A stretch of DNA of 64,000 bases from Hallella seregens ATCC 51272 (GTDB taxonomy: Bacteria > Bacteroidota > Bacteroidia > Bacteroidales > Bacteroidaceae). Positions 29,201-36,355 of the stretch are shown in pieces. The notes beneath the pieces were generated by a model that was not told where the DNA came from, made no database searches, and was given only the letters and a program-made list of their open reading frames with translations. The stretch is taken from assembly GCF_000518545.1 (NCBI RefSeq), contig NZ_JADU01000021.1, positions 1 to 64,000 of the forward strand, in the 5' to 3' direction. The position numbers and the translations under genes were made by a program. The stretch's first letter is position 1. Every line of letters starts with the position of its first letter.

Positions 29201-32200
29201 CGTCGGTGATATCCAACACGCGGATGGGCGCGTTGAGCAGGGCCTGTGTCTCTATAGAGGTGAAGCTCTGGAGACGCGGACTAATCTTGTTTTTGCTGTC
29301 CCAGCCCTCCTTCTTGTTGTCGTAGCCGATGCTGCAACCGCCGAAGAGCTCGAAGTTGTCGAGGGCGTTGCCGTAGAACACCTTGCAGACCTTGCCGCAC
29401 TCGAAAGTGTATTTCTTGTTGATGTTCACCAGACCGCCGAACATGCGCAGCTTGCAGCGCGCCTCACCCTCGGCCCACGACGGGTGGGGCAGGCCGCACT
29501 TGAGCACGCCGCCCAAGCCGGCATCGATGATGTCGAACCTCTTTTCCCAGAAGCCCAGGTCGATGTGCAGACCCATCTTGGCATAGAGGTAGGCGTAGAG
29601 CTGGCCGGTGGCGTACCATCCCTTGTAGCCAATCTCGCCCTCAATATTGGTGCAATAGGCTCCATTGACGCGCTGTAGGCACACGTCGAAGCCGGCAATG
29701 GCGCCCATGTTGGCATAGAGAATGCCGAGGTCCACGTCGATGTAGCCCCAGATGCTGGCACCCAGCATCACGCCGGCACCGTCTTTGACCTCATTTATGG
29801 CCTTGTTGAATTTGTCCATGGAAGAGCTGCGTGCTTGGTTGGCCTCTCCCTCTGATGCTGACTGCACGCCGGCTCCGCGCGAGCCGCCGGTGAGGAAATC
29901 TCGGATGATTTTGGGTATTTCCGGCAACCCTTCGCCGGGCAATCCATGGTTGCTGATGCAAAGATAGCCGTCGGCTCCGATGTTGACCGACACGATTTTG
30001 CTCTTGAAGTCGATCCATTGGTACTTGCAACGCTTGCTCGGGTCGGGCTCTCCGAGGTAGAAGTGCCAGTAGGGCTTTTTCGGTTTGACGCCGTTTTCCT
30101 TGAAAATGACGGCAAACTCGATGGAAATCGTGGCTCCGGCCGAGGCTTTGAAGCCTTTATCTTTGGCATTCTCCTTGGCTTTTTCTGACTGGGTGTTGTC
30201 TTTCTCCCCGCCGGTGTCGCCGCTCTTATCGCCGATAGCGTTCTCAAGTCCGCCCTCGGCTCCGCTGAATATCTTCACGGCACTGCCGTGCAGCTTCGTC
30301 TGAACGGCCTGCAGATTGTCTGACACCTTGCTCATCTTCTCCAAGTCCACGCCTGTAGCGTTCTTGGCCATCTCGGTAGCATCGGCCATGGCGTCCGCCG
30401 TGATGTTGATGCGCAGGTATTGGTCTTGGTCGTCGTTCTGGTAATGCAGCGTGACCTCGGCCTCCACCATGCCGGCCAGAGCCTTGGCATTGCCCGTGAA
30501 GAGGAAGGTGGTGAGGCGGTTGCGCTCTTTGTCGTAGACCACGGTAAGCGTAAACTTGCCCTCCACGATGCTCGCTTTTTCGGGGCCGGCCGAGAGGCCG
30601 GTGCCCAAATCAATGCCGATGATGCCGTATTGGGGCGTAGGCTTGTTGTTGAGGCTGTTCTTGGGGTCGGCCGGATCCATCGGACGGACGCAGTTGAAAT
30701 AGAAGCCGCCCATGATGTTGGTGAGGAAGACACCGCTGGTTCCAAGCGGGGTGCTGCCTTCAACGTACAGGCTGAAGTAGCCCCAAGTATAGTTGCGGTC
30801 GTTCTCTCCGGTGCTGGTATGCTCGAAGTATCCGCCATTGGCAGTGGCTGTGAAGAGCCCCTTGATGCCCACTTTGATTTCTCCACTGTAACCCTTGTCG
30901 GGCCGATCGGAGACAGCGAGCTTGCCATGAAGGGTGACCATGCCGCCGAAATTGCAGTCGATGGAGGCGCTGTTGAACTTGGTCTCGTCGTAGGACAGGT
31001 TCATCTTGGCCACGTCCGCTTCGGCAAAGATGGTGACGCTGGCCTTGGCGGAGACGATGGTGTCGCAGAGATTGATGCGGCCCGTGATGCCGAGGCCCAC
31101 GCGCTTGTCCTCCTGCTTGGCAGAGAAGTCGTCGAGGGCAAAGGTGAAAGGCCCTATCTTCTTCTCGGCCGAGGCCAGCGACCACGCGCCACGCTCGAAG
31201 TAGAGCGATGCTACGCTATCGCCGAAAGTGTATTCCTCGTTATCGAGCAGACCGAAGCCCTTGGCCTTGGCCGCTGCTTCGGCCGCCTTCTGCAATTCTG
31301 CAACGTATGTCGACTTCCAGCGCGCGCAGTTGGCCACGCGCATGTTGACAAAGTGGATGCCCGGCAGGCTGATTTCTATGGGCAGATGAATCTTCTTGCC
31401 CAATTTGTTGAGCAGTTTCTCGAGGTAGTCCTTGCCGCCGATGTCGATGTCGCCGCCGGCGCAGAGCTCCACACGCGTCTTGGTTTCGCCCGAAGGCTGG
31501 TCCTCGGCCTCGACGAGCAGGTAGGTCTGCTTCTGGTCGACGCTGGCTTTGGCCAGGAAGAAGTCCATGTTGAGCTTCTCGATGGCCTGCACCTTAAAGA
31601 TATAGGCATAGCCGCTGCGGCTCTTGTCGATGGTCTTCTGGTTGTAGATGTCGCACTGGTAGCCGATGGTTCCGTCGAGCAGGGGCACATCGAACGTGCC
31701 GTCGAAGCCGAACTTGGTGAAGGTGTTCTGCGTGACGTTCAGCGTAATGTTGTCGATGGTGAAGGCCCAACCGCCCACAGTGGCCCCGTTGTCGCCCTTG
31801 CCGTTGTTGATCGGATCCTTGACGGCGAGCTGGAGGGATATGCCCGAGCGGTCGATGAACAGCGAATTGACGTTGAGCGCCAGCCGCTTGTCGCTGTTCT
31901 TGGTGATTTGGAATGTCTTGGGGAACTTGAGACTGAGGTTGCCCATGTAGAGGCCCTGCCACTCATTGTCGGATGCAATTCCTGCCTTACCTTTGTCGTA
32001 GCCGGCCGGGAACGCGCCCATGCCGGAGGCGTTGCTCTTCTGGGAGTGGTCGTAGAGCAAGACGCCGGGCTGGAACGAGAAGCCGGGCATGTCTTCCGAC
32101 TGGAACGTTTCCATGGTGCACTGTGCCGTCCAGTCCTCCCAGTCGCGGATGAAGGAGCGGATGTTGAGCGTGGGCAGCTGGTCGGTGACCTTGCCGCCCT

Positions 32201-34505
32201 CTTCCTTCTTCAGGTTGGGAATCTTCATGTCGAGGTCGAGCGACAACCCGCCGAGGGTGTCGTTGCCCCAGGTGATGTAGCAGCCGTTGGTGGGACTGAG
32301 CACGTCCTCGGGTGCCTTGAAGCACATCTCGTAGTCCGACTTGGGGTCGCGGATGTTGAAATCGGCCAGCAGGCTCATGGCTCCGGTCCGTGGCAGCACG
32401 TGGTCGGGCTCCATGCAGACGCGCGGCGAGCCTACGATGAGGATGTTGTCGTTGAGAACCTCGCTCTCGGGCAGCATGAACAGGCCCAGCAAATTCATCG
32501 TGGCGTAGCCGGGTGCAAAGGTCATGCTGACAATCTGCACGTCGATGGGGCCCTTGTTGACGAGCTTGCGCGGCATCTGCAACGGCAGGTAGAGATCGCG
32601 AATCTCGCCCTTCATGAAGTTGTCGTAGATGGCCTTGCCCTTGGCATAGTAGTTATAGTATTTGCCAATGTGCACTTTCTCGCCGAGGTTCTTGGCGGCG
32701 CCGAGGCCCTTGGCGCCGACGAGGTTGTCGAGTCCGGTGTCTGAGAATATCTTCTGCACGGCCTCGTCATCGGCCACCTTGTCCTCGGGCCGCTGATAGG
32801 TCACGGCCTTTCCGTCGATGACAATGTTGTCGGTGTTGATCTTGAGCGAGTCGAACTTCACGCAGATCATGGTGCGGACGCCTCCGGGCTTCCACTCCAC
32901 GTGTCCCTTTCCCTTGAAGAGCTGCTTGCCCTTGACCTGCTCCACCTCGTCGAGGAGCATCTGGAACTGTCCGATGCCCACGGTCTTGCCTTTCAGGTCG
33001 GCGGCCGAACTGCCGGTGGGGGTGAAGTTGGTGATGGAGATGTCGTTGTTGCAAATCTCTATTTTCTGGGACAGCCGTGTGGAGAGCGCGAAGTCTTTCA
33101 CGTTCACGCTGTCGTCCATGAACTCGATGGATGGCGTGTTGGGGCTTGTGGGCACCACGCGCAGCACGATGACCTGGCCGGGCTCCACGGAGTCTTTGAT
33201 GGCATCCCAGTGCACGGTGTGCACCAGTTGTTCGGTCTTCTCGGTGTAGAATGGCTTCTCGGCAAACACGGCTTCGCGCTCCTGTCCGTTCTGCGACTTG
33301 AAGAGCTGCACCTCGTACTTGAACTGTACGGTGTCGGCGCGCGTGCCCTCGCCGCCGAGGTGCCAGGCCTTTCGCCAGTTCACCTGGATGTCGTTGTCGA
33401 CGAATACCTTGCGCGACGACTCGTCGTAGAACGTGGGCGCCAGCAGCGTGGGGTTGCGGAAGGCATAGAGCGAGTCGGTCATCTTCTTGCCCTTGCCGGT
33501 GGTTCCGGCGATGAGTGCCGAGTCGTTGTCGGTGGAGTCGGGCGGCGTGACGGCCATGTCGGGCTTCTTGTCCGGGCTGATGTTGAAGAACTTGAGGTTG
33601 CTTCGGCCCTCGTTCTCAATCATCACGTAGTCGAGCATGGTGGCCGCGAGGCTGCTCTGCCGGGCTTCCACACGTGCGATGTAGGTGCGCGTGGCATCCA
33701 TCTTGGTCTTGATGACGTTCATCGGGATGATGCACGTGGGTGCCATGAGGCCGTTGACCTGATAGACGGTGGGGTTCTTGTCGATGGCGTCGTCGGGCTG
33801 CTGTCCGGGCATGAGCTCGACCACGCGGAACGAGTAGCGGAACTGCTGCATGCCGGCACAGTTCACCGTGGGTTGTTTCCAGGTGAACTGCGCGTTGAGG
33901 GGACTAAGCCGCGCCACGCTCAATTCGTCGCCGAACGTGGAGAGCGGGGTGAGGAACTCGGGCGCCTGCGCCTTGTAGCACACGGTGAAGAGGCACACGC
34001 CGCCGTTGGGATTGCTCACCACGACGGGCGTGGAGAGCGTGGGATCCCATTTGTAGGCCGTGAGATGGGCCTGGTACTGCCCCTCGGGCAGCAGGGCGAA
34101 GCCGCCATTCTGATAGTCGGTGAAGAGTCCGGGGGTGGTGGCTATCTCCGAAGCGGGCAGGTAGTTGAACATCGTCTTCAGCTCGATGGGCGATATTTGC
34201 CGCATGGAGCCCGCGGGCACGATGATGGGGTGCTCGGGCTGCCGCTTGGGCGGCGTGGAGACGGAGAGGCCGCTGGAGGGGTTCACCTGTTCCACCTGGA
34301 GGCCCAGATAGACCTTCTGCGCCTCCTGCGTGTTGTTGGTGATCTGCACATTGAAGTAGCGTCCCGGGTTTGAAACATACAGGGCTGCCTGCGGAGGCAG
34401 TATCTGCTGGACGGGGGTTACCACGACGGTCACCTCCTGTGCCATGAGGTTCAGGAGGCTCAGCAAGAGCGCGGTCAGTGTTGTTATGGTGCGTAGTGCT
34501 TTCAT
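26271..34505 (-). CDS. Giant secreted protein (2,744 aa) with TANFOR-like N-terminus and Gly-rich repeats
   Basis: A signal peptide (MKALRTITTLTALLLSLLNLMAQ) is followed by a segment (about 24-300) with VTVVVTPVQQILPPQ, VSNPGRYFNVQITNNTQEAQ and LLPEGQYQAHLTAYKW. This resembles the N-terminal TANFOR-type domain of giant surface proteins in Bacteroidota (my recognition, not tested). The middle 1,500 residues are repetitive beta-rich sequence with recurring glycine and aromatic strands such as GEIGYKGWYATGQLYAYLYA. Residues about 2124-2190 are a Gly-rich tract of 11-residue repeats (GGIGGGKGGAF type), followed by a roughly 550-residue C-terminal domain of unknown fold. It starts 16 bp after the barrel gene. 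It is probably surface-exposed; no enzyme motif was recognised. Confidence 0.85.
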   Translation of the reverse strand: MKALRTITTLTALLLSLLNLMAQEVTVVVTPVQQILPPQAALYVSNPGRYFNVQITNNTQEAQKVYLGLQVEQVNPSSGLSVSTPPKRQPEHPIIVPAGSMRQISPIELKTMFNYLPASEIATTPGLFTDYQNGGFALLPEGQYQAHLTAYKWDPTLSTPVVVSNPNGGVCLFTVCYKAQAPEFLTPLSTFGDELSVARLSPLNAQFTWKQPTVNCAGMQQFRYSFRVVELMPGQQPDDAIDKNPTVYQVNGLMAPTCIIPMNVIKTKMDATRTYIARVEARQSSLAATMLDYVMIENEGRSNLKFFNISPDKKPDMAVTPPDSTDNDSALIAGTTGKGKKMTDSLYAFRNPTLLAPTFYDESSRKVFVDNDIQVNWRKAWHLGGEGTRADTVQFKYEVQLFKSQNGQEREAVFAEKPFYTEKTEQLVHTVHWDAIKDSVEPGQVIVLRVVPTSPNTPSIEFMDDSVNVKDFALSTRLSQKIEICNNDISITNFTPTGSSAADLKGKTVGIGQFQMLLDEVEQVKGKQLFKGKGHVEWKPGGVRTMICVKFDSLKINTDNIVIDGKAVTYQRPEDKVADDEAVQKIFSDTGLDNLVGAKGLGAAKNLGEKVHIGKYYNYYAKGKAIYDNFMKGEIRDLYLPLQMPRKLVNKGPIDVQIVSMTFAPGYATMNLLGLFMLPESEVLNDNILIVGSPRVCMEPDHVLPRTGAMSLLADFNIRDPKSDYEMCFKAPEDVLSPTNGCYITWGNDTLGGLSLDLDMKIPNLKKEEGGKVTDQLPTLNIRSFIRDWEDWTAQCTMETFQSEDMPGFSFQPGVLLYDHSQKSNASGMGAFPAGYDKGKAGIASDNEWQGLYMGNLSLKFPKTFQITKNSDKRLALNVNSLFIDRSGISLQLAVKDPINNGKGDNGATVGGWAFTIDNITLNVTQNTFTKFGFDGTFDVPLLDGTIGYQCDIYNQKTIDKSRSGYAYIFKVQAIEKLNMDFFLAKASVDQKQTYLLVEAEDQPSGETKTRVELCAGGDIDIGGKDYLEKLLNKLGKKIHLPIEISLPGIHFVNMRVANCARWKSTYVAELQKAAEAAAKAKGFGLLDNEEYTFGDSVASLYFERGAWSLASAEKKIGPFTFALDDFSAKQEDKRVGLGITGRINLCDTIVSAKASVTIFAEADVAKMNLSYDETKFNSASIDCNFGGMVTLHGKLAVSDRPDKGYSGEIKVGIKGLFTATANGGYFEHTSTGENDRNYTWGYFSLYVEGSTPLGTSGVFLTNIMGGFYFNCVRPMDPADPKNSLNNKPTPQYGIIGIDLGTGLSAGPEKASIVEGKFTLTVVYDKERNRLTTFLFTGNAKALAGMVEAEVTLHYQNDDQDQYLRINITADAMADATEMAKNATGVDLEKMSKVSDNLQAVQTKLHGSAVKIFSGAEGGLENAIGDKSGDTGGEKDNTQSEKAKENAKDKGFKASAGATISIEFAVIFKENGVKPKKPYWHFYLGEPDPSKRCKYQWIDFKSKIVSVNIGADGYLCISNHGLPGEGLPEIPKIIRDFLTGGSRGAGVQSASEGEANQARSSSMDKFNKAINEVKDGAGVMLGASIWGYIDVDLGILYANMGAIAGFDVCLQRVNGAYCTNIEGEIGYKGWYATGQLYAYLYAKMGLHIDLGFWEKRFDIIDAGLGGVLKCGLPHPSWAEGEARCKLRMFGGLVNINKKYTFECGKVCKVFYGNALDNFELFGGCSIGYDNKKEGWDSKNKISPRLQSFTSIETQALLNAPIRVLDITDAAALQDEKKDSATIAAQASRTFYFKFWGTGNNQAKEYAVLYEYKTPNESGGERTVITVYNNNKSGYRFDMQLALQPNKYYKLVLTGEAKEARNGSLHDPETYDKQLKKYVNKPWTNSKEFFFCTGPNTPLPEMQPIQSITRIVFPSEDGQHLPTRRVNAYVDDVRRPNIALTDTRFKDQCYKHGTLMWQLLDDNGRVLEEVENLYQTGNNSLNMMPSIPFKNVTAGRNYTIRLAYVTKRTEQIRTVTTERDTEVDFLEDTYSQQELAEQAKDITEQTGVKLSNADKQNIRAAVMAKKEDFRLKQGTADEFSLSKGDLEKIGDKFTGSILDGKLEKDIGRDAIRDQIKDQANIRDIKEGAFGGIGGGKGGALDGIGGGKGGAFGGIGGGKGGTLGGIGGGSLGGGRGGKGGTLGGGRGPLGGNTGGGKIGTVTSPSLSHNYGSTGNLTQGAIFSTTTSPVLSGAGGNKLDLGNKSGMNMMGKGSGMESHMKASMPKGSEMRHLIRPLVDEERGPMTPQNKNSKPGTVKVSYRDTTIVTTREVFSMQVHTVDGDWKTGNLEYSKPFVSYCLDNVWWKGSAMSRDYTDKNITIGGTRLKNVTKDENLYLWDGVRAYLHDPYAYFAYLGNVAFLGGMKIKCTRLNINNVTTSQSLIYTTPIGKWEGMYRLFQAAKEEYEEAKNKWVKSTGPILHTSGKKKNKPYNAKEMGEYYEKCFPRPNTDNFSTVSDAYPILQRMGLYDRDARGNHPQYSLYPLHRWGEVNVQKADDAYELKYTPDPNDRIKVSHALRLMAAPYWLARDLSRTISSQADDVSTEAGKGKDFTGRANGVGDWVDIHDGVYFKSIYDPGENQIHSDENRGNWSTQLGWSAVEIPWYQFAIAWGGTEDNSDSKKKVTLHNTTPLGHSDWRVHREVSQTIWDRLNKWEFTHKQMTQSARYMKRATFTIYRVGAYNTQNFTLFPLYDIQEITIDDPMKGIVY
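28005..28136 (-). repeat. Four tandem 33-bp coding repeats in the giant gene
   Basis: Units 28005-28037, 28038-28070, 28071-28103 and 28104-28136 are highly similar and encode 11-residue units like GGIGGGKGGAF. Degenerate units continue to about 27945. Unit length is a multiple of three, so gain or loss would keep the frame. Confidence 0.92.
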
Positions 34506-34521
34506 ATGGCGTGGGTGTGCT

Positions 34522-36246
34522 TTAGTTCTTTTGCTTGTTGGCCTTGCGCTTCATCTCGAGGAGCGTGAAGGTGTAGGCATAGCTGAAGGAAACCGAGACG
34601 TCGGTGTCGTCGAGGTGGGATCGGGTCTGTGAGATGTTTACGTCACCGTATTTGTTGACACCGCCCGAGATGGAGAAGACATGCACCTTGCTGAGCGTGT
34701 AGCTCACGGCGGCGTCGAAGCCCATGGAGAGGCTCTTGGAGGCGTGGCGCACCTCGTTGTAGCAGAGCGAGCCGGTGGCCGAGACGCTGAGGTTCTTCTC
34801 CTTGAGGAACGAGCGGCTGGCACTGAGCGAGGCTATGTCGCTGGTGTAGCGCGATATGGTGCTCTTGGACAGCTGGTGGCTGAGGGCGGCGGAGAAGTCC
34901 ATCTCCCACGGTTCCACCTCGAGGCCGTAGCTGAGTCCCAGCGCGAGGGTCTGGATGTCGGTGTCGCCCTTGGCGAATTTGTTCAGGTCTTTGTTCTTCA
35001 CGAGGCTTGCCGTGAGCGAGACGCTGTGGCTGAGCGACGGCGTGGAGAAGTTGAACGAGGGCATAAAATTGAACGAGTGCATGATGCGGTGCACGCGCGT
35101 GGTGTCGTTCACGCGGGCTGTGCCGTCGCCTTGGTTCTGCAAATAGCCGTTGTAGCCCAGGCTGAGGTTCATGAATCCGCCGATGGAGGTGGAGGCATTG
35201 GCCGAGTAGACGAAGCCGCGCGTGGTGTAGAGCTGCTTGTTGGTGAGGTTGTCTTCCTGCCCGGAGAACGTTCCCGAGAGCGACACCTTATTAAATAAGG
35301 AGGTGCTCATGTTGACGCCGAGGCTGTGGTAGTTGTTGGTCATGTAGTAAGTGCCCAGCGAAGTGTAGTCGGGCTGCACCATGCGGTAGAACACGGAGGT
35401 GGAGAATCGGGGCAGGGTAAGGTTGAGATTGACGTCGCCGGCAAAGCGCATGAGCGAGCTGTAGCGCACGTCGAATATCTTGTCGAAGCGTGTGGCTTCG
35501 GAGCTTTCGAGTCGTTTGGCCTCGGTGTCGGTTGAGAAGGCCGAGGCGGCGGCATTGGCCGTGAGGGAGAGCCAATGGCCGAAGCTGGCGCATCCCTTGA
35601 GGCCCACGACGAGATTTTCCTGCGGGCTGACGCTCTGCCTCCAGCGTTCGTCGATGGAGCTGGGGCGGTCGTTCACGCGCAGCAGGTAGAGGTCGAGATA
35701 GTTGCGGGCTGTGCCGTAGCCCACTTTCATGCCCCAACCCACGCGTTTGTATTGCGGGCGGCGGGCGGCGGGCAGCGTGGGGTCGTCGTTGACGGCCGAG
35801 CGCAGCGTGCCGTAGAAGGCTCCGGCGCGGAAACGGTCGCTGTTGTATTCGAGGCCCACGCCGTTGAACGACATGTTCATCACGTAGGGGCTGTAGGCCA
35901 TGCTGGAGCGTCCGATGTGGGCTGTCCAGTTCTTGTAGGACGGGCTCATGTTGAACGACAGGTGCGGATAGTTGAAATCCAGGTTGTCGTTGGAGTAGTA
36001 GAGAGAGAAAGGCATGCTGAACCCGTAGATGCTGATGTTGAGATTGGCATACACCGTGTTGCTGAGGGGCGACGTGTAGCTGTTGCCCGCAGAGGAATGG
36101 TAGTAGGTGTTGCGCGTCCCCACCGAGCCGGTGATGATGAGCGGGTCGCTCTTGGCAATTTGCGCAATGTCCTGCGCCTGCGCGGCTGTCGGCAAGAGGC
36201 CCAAGGTGAGGGCCAGCAGACAGGTATGGGATAGGGTGGCTTTCAT
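34522..36246 (-). CDS. Predicted outer-membrane beta-barrel protein, 574 aa
   Basis: The protein begins with a signal peptide (MKATLSHTCLLALTLGLLPTAAQA). The rest is almost entirely alternating polar/hydrophobic strands with many Tyr, Asn and Ser, for example NTVYANLNISIYGFSMPF and LSLGYNGYLQ, and the last strands (VSVSFSYAYTFTLLEMKRK) are close to a barrel-assembly signal, followed by a short basic tail. No TonB box or plug is visible. It lies immediately upstream of the giant gene (16-bp gap), which suggests a role in exporting or anchoring the giant protein. That role is inferred from position only. Confidence 0.75.
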   Translation of the reverse strand: MKATLSHTCLLALTLGLLPTAAQAQDIAQIAKSDPLIITGSVGTRNTYYHSSAGNSYTSPLSNTVYANLNISIYGFSMPFSLYYSNDNLDFNYPHLSFNMSPSYKNWTAHIGRSSMAYSPYVMNMSFNGVGLEYNSDRFRAGAFYGTLRSAVNDDPTLPAARRPQYKRVGWGMKVGYGTARNYLDLYLLRVNDRPSSIDERWRQSVSPQENLVVGLKGCASFGHWLSLTANAAASAFSTDTEAKRLESSEATRFDKIFDVRYSSLMRFAGDVNLNLTLPRFSTSVFYRMVQPDYTSLGTYYMTNNYHSLGVNMSTSLFNKVSLSGTFSGQEDNLTNKQLYTTRGFVYSANASTSIGGFMNLSLGYNGYLQNQGDGTARVNDTTRVHRIMHSFNFMPSFNFSTPSLSHSVSLTASLVKNKDLNKFAKGDTDIQTLALGLSYGLEVEPWEMDFSAALSHQLSKSTISRYTSDIASLSASRSFLKEKNLSVSATGSLCYNEVRHASKSLSMGFDAAVSYTLSKVHVFSISGGVNKYGDVNISQTRSHLDDTDVSVSFSYAYTFTLLEMKRKANKQKN

Positions 36247-36300
36247 CTCGTCGGGGATTTATAAGGTTCTTTTGGATAGACAGATGATGTAGGTAGGATG

Positions 36301-36329
36301 GGCCTACGGAGCTCGCTGCTCCGTAGGCC
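36301..36329. repeat. Perfect 12-bp-stem hairpin between the 994-aa and barrel genes
   Basis: GGCCTACGGAGC (36301-36312) and GCTCCGTAGGCC (36318-36329) pair perfectly with a 5-base loop. There is no T run, so it is more likely an RNA-stability or processing element between the two genes than a terminator. Confidence 0.6.
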
Positions 36330-36355
36330 TCATCGCCAAAGAGAGAGTATGTAAC